Source: Paramarasmius palmivorus
Taxonomy: Eukaryota > Basidiomycota > Agaricomycetes > Agaricales > Marasmiaceae
Length of the DNA stretch: 29,653 nt
Direction of reading: 5' to 3'
Assembly (NCBI GenBank): GCA_037176845.1
Contig: JAYKXP010000310.1
Coordinates: 1 to 29,653 of the forward strand
The notes beneath the pieces are model-generated. The model made no database searches. It had not been told where the DNA came from and worked only from the letters and a program-made list of their open reading frames with translations. Positions 20,545 to 28,752 of this stretch are shown here, one piece after another. The stretch's first letter is position 1, and every line of letters starts with the position of its first letter. A program made the position numbers and the translations under genes.

Positions 20545-21510
20545 TCAACACAGCAAACGCCGTTTTACGCCAACCTTGGCTATCACCCGACATTTGAGCC
20601 GAAAGTCACAGAATGATCAACTGTCCCTGCTGCTGAAGACCTTGTTCAGAGGCTTCGGATAATACATGAGGAGCTGAAGGACAACCTCCAACATGCTCAG
20701 GAGGTCCAAAGGAAATACTATGACCAGGGAAAAAGGGTTGCCCCTCAACTGAAGCCAGGACAGCTTGTCTGGCTCCTAAGACGCAACATCAAAACTACGT
20801 GCCCATCGGTAAAGCTTGATCACCGAAAGCTAGGCCCCTATCCTGTTTTGGAAAGGATACACGATTCGGATGCCTACAAACTCCAGCTTCCCTCGTACCT
20901 CTCGAGACTGTATCCAGTGTTCCATGTGTCACTGTTGGAACCATACAATGACCCCTCGGAATTTCACCCACATGCAGAACCGGTACCTTTTGACCTAGAG
21001 GACAACGCACTAGCCATACACTCGGTCAAGGACGCAAGAAAAATTGGGCAGGCATATGAATACTTTGTGCATTTCAAGGACACCGAAGATTCGGAGGATT
21101 CATAGATACCGATCACGGATATCCCAATACAATTCAATGAAATACTGGAGAAATTCCACAGGCGCCACCCCAAGGCTCCAAGACCAAGCCGAGAACTGCT
21201 CAACCGTGCAATTCAGATGCAGGAAGAGATCACTCGGGATGAAGAGGATACATCGCAAAAAACCACGAGCGTAACTGTGGATAAATCTTCACCTCCCCGA
21301 GCTCCTTCACCTGTCTTCAAAACCATCAATCCCAGGGTTACATATACTGCCCCCTCTCGATCCACTACTCGATCAGGCAGAATCGCACGACCATCGCACA
21401 GACTGGACCCTATAATCCCGGGAAGAGAATAAATACACACTAATGCCGCCCATCACAATCAATCATTCTTCATTCATTTTCACATCACTCACTCCTTCAC
21501 CAATTAAATT

Positions 21511-22116
21511 ATGTCTACCCTCACACTTACCCTTCCTTTCCAACGGGAACTCATCTACGAGGATGAAACTATCGAATTCACGGAACATCAACGTGATTTT
21601 CTCCTCACGTACGACGAACTACATACCTATGCGCGCAGGATCCCTTACGACGACGAGGACGCCTATGACCATGACGGTTACCTCGTCATTCCTGCTGTCG
21701 AATACATGCCGAGGCGCTACCGTATTGGTGCCGATGTCCGAAACCACAAGGACAAGATGTCCCGATTCCCATTCACACCCGCTCTCTTTTATACATACTT
21801 CAACAACATCACCGTCAATTACAAGGATGAACTAGTATCCAAGTCATCCAAGCGCCCAATCTGCACCAAACGGCCTTGGATTGTTTTCAGAGATCACGCA
21901 CGTATCCTCATGAATTCTGGTCGCGTCAATGATGGGATCACGCCAAACCAGTTCGTAACAATGGTCGAAGAATTCTCCGGGATGTCCTTCATTGATGGGG
22001 AAGTCTTTGCCAATTACTTCGTCTACAATATTCCACTTCCCTCACCCAATGAATTCGGACTTCTAGGCATTGACTCTTGGGTTCCTTGTGTTCTTACTAC
22101 CATTAATCTTGAGTAA
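21511..22116 (+). CDS. Extra 201-codon ORF of unknown function between gypsy pol and 3' LTR
   Basis: I do not recognise this product. It starts at ATG 21511 (A at -3), 78 bp after the pol stop, and ends at TAA 22114-22116, about 65 bp before the polypurine tract, so it lies inside the element where some retroelements carry env or accessory genes. The protein is acidic and rich in aromatic residues (YDELHTYARR, DAYDHDGYLVIP, FTPALFYTYFNN, then CTKRPWIVFRDHARI). It has no signal peptide or membrane segment, which argues against an envelope. The leader 21440-21510 is rich in CA and TC. The frame is intact although pol upstream carries a deletion, an insertion and two stops. It might be a captured host gene or a lineage-specific accessory protein. 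Confidence 0.7.
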   Translation: MSTLTLTLPFQRELIYEDETIEFTEHQRDFLLTYDELHTYARRIPYDDEDAYDHDGYLVIPAVEYMPRRYRIGADVRNHKDKMSRFPFTPALFYTYFNNITVNYKDELVSKSSKRPICTKRPWIVFRDHARILMNSGRVNDGITPNQFVTMVEEFSGMSFIDGEVFANYFVYNIPLPSPNEFGLLGIDSWVPCVLTTINLE

Positions 22117-22179
22117 TGGCCCTACTCATTCAATTTTTTTTTTCGGTCCTCATTCATTACACTTCGTTGATTCGGACCT

Positions 22180-22190
22180 GGGGGGGATGG
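22180..22190 (+). promoter_or_regulatory. Gypsy polypurine tract
   Basis: GGGGGGGATGG abuts the 3' LTR at 22191, as expected for the plus-strand primer. Confidence 0.85.
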
Positions 22191-22481
22191 TGTCATGATA
22201 CGGCCCAATACTCACTCGCATATACCCTTATCCACGACGTCACTCCTTTCCTTCTCACCAACACTAGTTTTACATTGATTCTTACATGTTTCTTTCATCC
22301 TCAAACAGATCATTAGATTATCTATATTCCGAATACGTAGTACTTAAAGCTTAGGATGTAGTAACTAGTCTTCAGTCGAATCAACTCTAATTCGTTACCC
22401 TAAGCTTCATTCTCGCGCTTGCACTCAGAATCTCTAGGAGAGTTTACCGCTTCCGTCTCGCGGCCCGGTTAAACCCTCACA
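22191..22481 (+). repeat. Gypsy 3' LTR
   Basis: 291 bp, same termini as 15351-15647 and immediately preceded by a G-rich polypurine tract. Confidence 0.93.
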
Positions 22482-24179
22482 CATGTCCCCTCATCATTGC
22501 TGCACCACACTGACACACATGTTTTCGGCAGCTCTGATTTTGGTTGAAGTGCAATGTATGGTGTGTAAGGTACGTGTTAGACTTCTCTATCATCAGCGGT
22601 TGCTCACGACATGCCCATAATAGGTCATCAACATAACATGATGCACAACTCAAGATAACACCCACGCGGCCATGTACAGATGGTGGTCTGACCTAGCCAG
22701 ACATGTGTGAAGGTTCTGGTATGTGCTCGTTAACCCAGATTTCAGTGTAAACACTAAACACTGCAGCATACAGACTCTAGGCACATGAAATGGTACCCCT
22801 TACTAACGTCAATCCTCCACCCTGCACTGCGCTCAAGTAGTCAACCTATTTGTTGCCTCACGGATCTCCCAGGTGGTGTGATCATGTCATGTCAGCTTCC
22901 AAAGTGAAGCAGGGTATGTTTACCTTCCTCCTTGGTGCATATACACTGCCATATTATGCCCTTTTAGGTTACTCTACACTACAGATGATTGTCACATCTC
23001 AAAGTATGTTCCTACTATTATATATCTATTCTGTTACTTGACTGTCCAGCAGGAGTTATCATGCTAGTTTGGAGAAGTGTAGTATTCAGATGTTTTTGTA
23101 GTACAGATCTCATGTACACTGTGGATAATGTGAATACAGTGCTTTTTCAATGCCAGATACGATGTTGTGATACGTGTGAGCTAAAGCCTGCTTCCTCTTT
23201 TTCTGAGGCCTGGAGGTGATTAGAATTAAATTGTAAGTACTTTGCAACCCTTGAAAACCTTGTACCCAGTTGCAAGCTAGGTTGAGTTTCCTGATATGGG
23301 GGTTTAAAATTGGGCTGCAATCCAGTTGAAATCTGGTTGCAAGAACCTGCGTCGGTTTGCAAGCACCCTACAATAAGCACCAGCGCTTGCAATCATCTTG
23401 CATTAGGCTCGCAATAAACCTGCCTTCTTGCAAACCCATTATAATAGTATTTATGATTCCGTTGTATTTACTTACAGTTTAATTACAGGCTGCTGATCAG
23501 AAAGCAACCTACATTGCCAAGCCGCTGTCAGTATTTCCAGGGCTGCAATTGATTCTCGGGGCTGCATATTCACCTGCAACTGTTAAGACATTTTTGCTGG
23601 TGCCCAAGTGGAATGATGTATAAAGCACCTGGTGAACATCCTTCCAGCATTGTCCTGTTGACAATGAGAAGCTCAATGAGCTACACAGTGACAGAAGCCA
23701 TGTGCCCACAGATGTTGGCCATATGACACAGGGGACAAAACAGGTTCCCCACTACCTATTACAGGTAGTGAGTTGGCGTTTAGACACAGGCATTGCAGAG
23801 TAACTCACTGTTGATTGCCTTTGTGTAAACAACCTTGTTTAAACCTAAATTAAGAAAATTGCTTGTGATACCCACAGGTTTTCTCAGGTGTGGTTGAAAA
23901 CCCATTGCTGCCAAATATGGTTCTTACCCACATGTGGGCATAGGTACAGGTTGACCGAAATGTACCCATGGGTGTACCTGTGCTATTCCTTATTAAATAA
24001 CAGTAACAGTCTCAGTGACCCAGTACTAGGTAGTTTCTAGTTATTATTTAGAAAATCATTTGTTCATCTCAATTAAAACAACTTTGTCGTCCGAAAGAAA
24101 AGGTTCAGCCCCCACCACGTGCGGGGCAACTCTACGATTCGGTATACTATATGAACTTCTGCAACGTAATTCATCTAGC
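22482..24179. other. Intergenic region, no gene seen
   Basis: No frame longer than 81 codons and no family recognised. It holds the TTGCAA-rich repeat at 23224-23484, a small 8-bp hairpin at 23750-23770 (CACTACCT, AGGTAGTG), and repeated ACCCACA and GGTACA motifs at 23870-23990. The last part, about 24050-24179, is the probable 3' untranslated region of ATP3. Confidence 0.6.
23224..23484. repeat. TTGCAA-rich miniature element, copy 2, with terminal inverted repeats
   Basis: The ends are AATTAAATTGTAAGTA (23224-23239) and, at 23469-23484, the reverse complement of AATTAAACTGTAAGTA: a 16-bp inverted repeat with one mismatch. Inside are many TTGCAA or TTGCAAG motifs. The interior is related, in opposite orientation, to 11905-12150. 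Non-coding and short, so it is probably a miniature inverted-repeat element. I could not settle its superfamily, because the flanking duplication is ambiguous (AATT is possible). Confidence 0.5.
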
Positions 24180-25336
24180 TCACAGAGCACTGGCACCTGA
24201 CCCCAGAAACTCATCAGCATCTTCAAAAGGAAAGGGCATAGTGATACTGACCAGTGATGATATCCACCAACTCATTTGTGATAGCGGCTTGACGTCCTCT
24301 ATTGTACTGCATTGTCAGGCTCTCAATCATATCCTTCGCATTCTTTGATGCATTGTCCATAGCGTTACGCCTAGCGACAGGATCTGAGCATTCTTCATAA
24401 CAAAACCCCGATTACTGACACTCACCGAGCGCTCTGCTCGCAAGCATGTCCCTCTACGAGAGCCGCGTAGACAGCATTCGCCAACGAGAACTCGACCAAG
24501 TCCTTCGTAAAGCCATCGTCTTCCAGCTCGTACTTCTTGAAGGCCTCGCTGTCCTTCAACCCGGCCTCGCCCTTGATCTCCATAGCCTTCGCCTCGTAGC
24601 TCAATGCCGACACGAAGCTGTTGTAGACAAGCACCACGTTATCAAATTCCACGCCGCTCTTGATGATCAAATCCGCGACGGACGCTGCATCCGCAAAAGT
24701 GGGAATGTCACGGCCAATTTGGTTAAAAGTTAATTTTGAGGTTCTGGGGTTTGGCACGCGAGAGTTGTGCTTGGACTTGTCACCGATGACCATGACGGGG
24801 AGGACGTTAGGATCGACTTGGGTAGAAGGAAGGGTGAGTCAGCGACATTGTCGAGGGCTCACGGGTAGCTTTTGTCACGGAGGAGTGGATACCGCCGCAG
24901 AGACCCTTATCAGAGGAAATGACGACAAAAAGGCGGCGTTTGTTCTGAGGACGGGGAGTCTTCCTTGGTGTTTTCGAAAATTTCTAGAGGTTACCGTTAG
25001 CAGAGTATCGATAGTTGGAGTAAACAGGTACGCCGTGTACCAGCATTTGCAGCGCCGTACTCCTTCCCAGCAATCATGGCCCTCTGAGGCTTTTGCCAGC
25101 TTAGGTTGAAGCAATCATTTTCATGGACTATTCTCCCAATTCTCCAGTTAGCATCCCTTCCCATTCTTTGAAGTATAGAAACGCGCACCTTTGTAATTTT
25201 CTCGATGTTCCTGGACACTCTTCAAGCGGAGTTCAAGTTCCCGGAGAGTTGCCATCCCACGGGCACCAGCCTGACATTTGGCATGCGTGTTTCACCTAGG
25301 AAGGTTCTAAGAGCAGGGCGAGCCGAGCATCGACAT
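24180..25336 (-). CDS. ATP3: Mitochondrial F1-ATP synthase gamma subunit
   Basis: Gamma is the rotating central stalk of F1-ATPase in the mitochondrial matrix. Conserved blocks in order: [16 protein letters not shown] at the mature N-terminus; [77 protein letters not shown]; and the C-terminal [20 protein letters not shown] ending at TGA 24180-24182. Introns on the minus strand: 25128-25188, 24984-25040, 24371-24425 and 24197-24251, all GT-AG. The start is uncertain; an ATG at 25336 precedes an Arg-rich presequence-like stretch. At least nine single-base insertions or deletions break the exon frames (for example an extra C before the NIEKITK block and an extra T after the IAST block), while the residues between them stay conserved. 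Sequence error is therefore likelier than a pseudogene. It lies downstream of SUI3 on the same strand. Confidence 0.9.
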
Positions 25337-25545
25337 CCTCAGCCTGGACGATGTGTGTGGTGAATGGGCGTGTCGGGTGCACACGGTTTCCTCAGTGTTA
25401 ATAATTCTCACGTTCTGACCCTAACCCAAGTACAAGATTTGTTCAGCGCTTGCACAGCGCCTCATCTTCCGAGTGTAGGACATTGAACTTGTAAAGCTTC
25501 TAATAGAACACAGGACACACGTAGTACAATCAAGCAGCTCTCGTC
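25337..25545. other. Short intergenic region between SUI3 and ATP3
   Basis: About 210 bp that must hold the 3' end of SUI3 and the promoter of ATP3. I see no clear TATA box. Confidence 0.5.
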
Positions 25546-26861
25546 TTAAAAAACCTGTTCTCTTCCCAACCTGAGCCTGGAATCCACTCTTGATCGCATT
25601 AACTGATCTCCTCGAACCACAAGCTCTCGCAGCTCATGAAGAAGATACGTTTTCTCCTTGGTCAAAAGGGTGTCGGGGACGACTTGCATGTCTTGCATGT
25701 AACATACTCCACTACGGAAACTGTCAAGAACGGAATGCGAGGTGGATAGATGAATAACATACCGATATACCTCCTCAGGACGTTCTCAACCTGCTTTTGC
25801 TGGAACCTTCCCTTAATGACTAGACGCCCAGCACCGTCCACGGAACCGGTGGTACCCATTTCAGCGAAGAGGAATTGGATGACATGTTCAGGCTGTAAAT
25901 GGGAGGTATCAGATTGAAGGATTGAAAAGTCCAACACTAAAAGCGCGACACACCTGCCTGTGCATCCTCTTGCAGATATCGGTAACGTTCGCAAAAATAG
26001 TCTTCTTGTTGCCTTCACGATGAATACTCGGAGGCGCAATTGTGTACCTCTTTTGCGAGCTTGTAGACAGGAGAGCAGGATTCGCAGCATGTAAGAGTGT
26101 GTAGAACCTGGTAAGGAGCTATTCAAAGCAAGTCAGTCTAAAGAAGACATAACGCATCGGAGCATGAGTAAACATACCTCCTGGTAGGTATAGTCCCTAT
26201 CGCTCCCCAGCCAAGCCTCATTGCCTTGCTCAACGCCGGTTGGAGCATCAGGTGCGGCAAAGGGATCATCACCAAGTTCAGCATCGTCATCTAGGTCGAG
26301 GTTTCTAGTTGCCCCTTCGTCCCCTTTCGTCTTCAGACCCTCCTCCACCAAGATTTCGAAGTGTCCTTGAGTTCTTTTTTCAAATTCCTCAAGATCAAAT
26401 GCCTTCTTTTGTTTGGACGATTTCTTCTTCTTTTTTGAGATCACTGAAAAAATCGAGGTCTTCAGCTGCTCCGCCAGTTTGGGGAGTCGCAGTGGCCGGA
26501 GTCCTGTTATGATTGAGGTAATCAGCATGTACTAGTAGCGAGTCCAAAGGTAGAAAATAGGACGCACCAGATCCAAATCCATTGGTACTTCCTTTTTCTT
26601 CTTGCTCTTCTTCTTGAGGCTCACCAAACATTGCCTTAAAATCTTCTTCCTCCCCTCCCCCCCATCCCTCCACATCATCGCTTCATGAGCGGTCTTTGGC
26701 CCTAAATCAACCTTTCTCGCCCGCCGTGGTCGTATCATCGATAACATCCGGTGCTGGAGCTGTCGGGTCGGCTTCTGGGCCCAAGGGATCTTCAGTGAAA
26801 GGCAACTGCCTTTTTTTTACGCTTTTTTAGGGAAGGAGTCGAAGAGAGGTTCTTCAGACAT
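25546..26861 (-). CDS. SUI3: Translation initiation factor eIF2 subunit beta
   Basis: eIF2 beta helps bring initiator tRNA to the 40S ribosome and binds eIF5 and eIF2B. The start ATG is 26859-26861 (MSEEPLFDS). Three lysine-rich blocks, the eIF5/eIF2B-binding K-boxes typical of the N-terminus, lie near 26815, 26605 (KKKSKKKKE) and 26420 ([11 protein letters not shown]). The core follows: [29 protein letters not shown] in the proper frame, [20 protein letters not shown] and [20 protein letters not shown], then a C-terminal zinc ribbon (YVTCKTCKS, later a second Cys-x2-Cys and SGFQAQVGK). Introns: 26504-26567, 26119-26177, 25893-25953 and 25712-25762. The likely stop is a TAA at 25546-25548 if one T of a 6-T run is extra. 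Several one-base insertions in homopolymers break the frame in the first and last exons. Confidence 0.9.
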
Positions 26862-27031
26862 GATGATTGAGGGATCGATGAGTGTAAAACTCGCAAGAGT
26901 GACTCACTCAAAGTGTGGGACGCATACCATCGCGAGGCAAAGGCCCTAGCAAAGCGCGTACGTAGACGCGTCAGCCATTCTTGTCGGACTAGCTTTGTTT
27001 CCCGCCATTTCCCCCTGGACCGTCGCCCAAT
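26862..27031. promoter_or_regulatory. Divergent promoter between SUI3 and RPN10
   Basis: Only 170 bp separate the two start codons, so they must share regulatory DNA. It contains ACGCGT at 26966-26971 and a GC-rich palindromic stretch (GCGCGTACG), with a pyrimidine-rich run (TTTCCCCCTGG) before the RPN10 ATG. I see no TATA box. Confidence 0.5.
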
Positions 27032-28295
27032 ATGCCTCTCGAGCCACCATGATGATCACGACAATTCAGAATACATGAAGAAATGGGACAATCAACCAAC
27101 TCGTTTCGATGCCCAAGCAGACACGCCGCAATGTAGTATTTCAAACCAAAGTGTATTTCAAATCCCGAAAACACGTCGGATAATTCCATGGCAGGGAAGG
27201 GTTAGTGCAATTTCCTCCAGTTGACTAATACACGCACATTGCTCAATAGCCCCGAAGTGCTTGTCACAACCAACTTCCAAAGACCTCGGTCAAACCTCCA
27301 AGCCATACACAAAACGTCTAGCAAATTGGCGGAGGATCGATATACTACTGCTATTTGCCGTTCACAACTATATACGCCTGATGCATCGAGTGAACAAGAA
27401 TCTCAGGCAGAGGATAATCGTGTTTGTTAGATCACCACTCGTTGGGTCCTGCAGCAGATGAGAAGGTTATGGTCAAGTATTGGGCGAAGAGTTGAGAAGA
27501 ACAATTTACTGTTGACATCGTGTGCTTGAGTTATGGCACGAAGGAGCCCGTTGCAGAGGGCAAGAACCGATCTCAAGTCCGATCGTGGGAACTGGCAAAT
27601 AGCGTGACAACCGTTCGTTTCAGTAATTCATAACTATCAACATTTTCGCTAACTTCGTCTCTACAGACAGTAGGTAAGCCGTTCCTTCCTGATCCGCGCT
27701 CATTTACAGACGTTCTCTAACTTCGCCTATTCTCTTTCAGGAAGACCGCAACGTCAAGTTATCCCGGCAGAACTTGGAGGTACAGGGGGTGGTGGTCCCT
27801 CGGCGTCGACATCAAACGCCAATGACTTTGAGTTTGGCGTTGATCCTAGTTTAGATCCAGAGCTGGCAATGGTAACTCTCACTTTAATGCTCATTCCAAG
27901 CCCGTTGCTTATGTATTTTTGTCAGGCATTACGTTTATCGATGCAAGAAGCCCAAGCACGAGAAGCCGCCGTGGCTGCATCTTCTTCATCCGATGTACCC
28001 GCAACAACGTCGAGCGCTACCTCTCAGCAACCTTCAAAGTCGGCAGAATCGACGGTACCGGCAGACCCAACAGATGACGAGGAAGAAGCTATGCTTCAAC
28101 AAGCCATCGCCATGTCGACTCAAGCAGATCACGATGTAGACATGGAAGGTGGTGCTGCGACACCAAAATCCGGAGATGTTGAGGAGATGGATGAAGATGA
28201 GGAAGACGAAGATGCTGCTATCGCTAGGGCCATTGCGATGAGTATGGAGGACCATGTCGGAGTCCCAGGACAAGATACGGGGGGGGGAGAAGTAG
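27032..28295 (+). CDS. RPN10: 26S proteasome ubiquitin receptor Rpn10/S5a
   Basis: Rpn10 captures ubiquitin chains at the base-lid junction of the 26S proteasome. The ATG at 27032 opens MPLE. The VWA domain follows in pieces across frames: DNSEYM, QPTRFDAQAD, SPEVLVTT, HKTSSK, RVNKNLRQRIIVFV, TVDIVCLSYGTKEPVAEGKN, DPRSFTDVL. Ubiquitin-interacting motifs come next: DPELAMALRLSMQEAQ (spliced over 27872-27925), EEEAMLQQAIAMS and EDAAIARAIAMSMED. Other introns are 27201-27249 and probably about 27614-27666. Many one-base indels break the VWA exons, although motifs and splice sites survive. The end is unsure: an 8-G run at 28279-28287 decides whether the protein stops at TAG 28293-28295 or runs on to 28540. 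I prefer the short form, because the longer tail has no Rpn10 character. Confidence 0.85.
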
Positions 28296-28752
28296 AACAA
28301 GTTGTATTGAATTGGATCTTTGTTCTGCTGTCCTCCGAGGTGATGGATACGAACGTCAATGTCAATTACCTCTGCGTAAACGCTGGCGTTGCGGTGGTTA
28401 TTCCACCAACACTCCGCGCAACCTCGGGTAAAAGACCATACAAACGCCGCTCCAGCGGTATCGATGTCTTGCGGCCTAGACGTATTGTCGTGACTTTCAG
28501 AAAGCTTTTCGAGTATGAAAGTGCCCTGCAACTCATTTGAACACGTTGAAGAATCACGCAAAATGTAGCGTCGTAAAGACTCGGACCGTACGGAGAGCCG
28601 GAAGGTAGAGCTGGTTGTGTCTGCCCTGACGTCAAAATCGATAGCCTGTAGGCGTATTTCCTTATCCGTAAACGACGCAACCCATAAATTGGAAAACCTT
28701 GTTCCGCATCCTTCCTTGAATCCCTCATCTCCTACTTCCATCTACATCCACA
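28296..28752 (+). promoter_or_regulatory. RPN10-FBA1 intergenic region with CRE-like site
   Basis: It contains a perfect palindromic TGACGTCA at 28627-28634, the binding site type of ATF/CREB bZIP factors, about 120 bp before the FBA1 ATG. An AT-rich CATAAATTGG at about 28682 could act as a TATA element. The last 50 bp are pyrimidine-rich (CTCATCTCCTACTTCC), as is usual at start sites of strongly expressed fungal genes. Minus-strand open frames over this region are antisense shadows. Confidence 0.45.

Larger units (their letters stand above)
16812..21432 (+). pseudogene. pol: Gypsy Pol polyprotein, deleted and interrupted
   Basis: Pol is open in the -1 frame to gag from 16808 to 20053. Counting from the GTG at 16847: protease ALVDCGATNS at about residue 64-73 (Asp67; DCGA instead of DSGA, a common variant in mushroom elements); reverse transcriptase with FPLPLVDDLL and YLDD at about 18418-18430; RNase H with FVSTDGSDFA and a later ADAASRR; integrase zinc site with HDSVIGGH and CDTC. 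In the integrase core MDFITKLP gives the first Asp, but DRLTRAA is joined directly to LMSLLQTDIRTS, so the stretch with the second Asp is missing; the Glu in GLTERTNQ remains. A 521-bp element interrupts at 20024. The frame resumes at 20545, meets TGA at 20614 and TAG at 21103, and ends at TAA 21430. The TAG replaces the expected Trp of a chromodomain-like EDSW. Confidence 0.92.
15351..22481 (+). mobile_element. Ty3/gypsy chromovirus retrotransposon, defective
   Basis: A 7.1-kb plus-strand element with LTRs of 297 bp (15351-15647) and 291 bp (22191-22481), both starting TGTCATG and ending CTCACA. Flanking 5-mers are GATGT and CATGT, an imperfect target duplication. In order it contains a self-priming primer site, gag, a -1 frameshift signal, protease, reverse transcriptase, RNase H, integrase, a chromodomain-like C-terminus, an extra ORF of unknown function and a polypurine tract. 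Reverse transcriptase before integrase is the gypsy order. It is defective: part of the integrase core is missing, a 521-bp CACTA-type element sits in pol, and TGA and TAG codons interrupt the 3' part of pol. Confidence 0.95.

Noticed and set aside
21443..21835. 130-codon Ser/Thr-rich plus-strand frame
   Set aside because: It overlaps the 201-codon ORF at 21511-22116 in another frame and is low in complexity; the longer frame has more protein-like composition.
23751..24035. Possible miniature element with ACTACCTA and TAGGTAGT ends
   Set aside because: Only eight matching bases at the ends and no clear target duplication.
26930..26945. GAGGCAAAG resembling the yeast proteasome element GGTGGCAAA upstream of RPN10
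   Set aside because: Only a partial match, and basidiomycetes are not known to use that element.
27869..27925. ATG at 27869 as the start of a separate protein
   Set aside because: This ATG is the Met before the first UIM helix of RPN10, and the next codons are a 54-nt intron (GTAACT to GTCAG), so the frame start is read-through of an intron.
28034..28741. 235-codon minus-strand open frame over RPN10 and the FBA1 promoter
   Set aside because: It is antisense to the clearly conserved UIM repeats of RPN10 and has no recognisable domain; the length comes from the low-complexity sense coding sequence.
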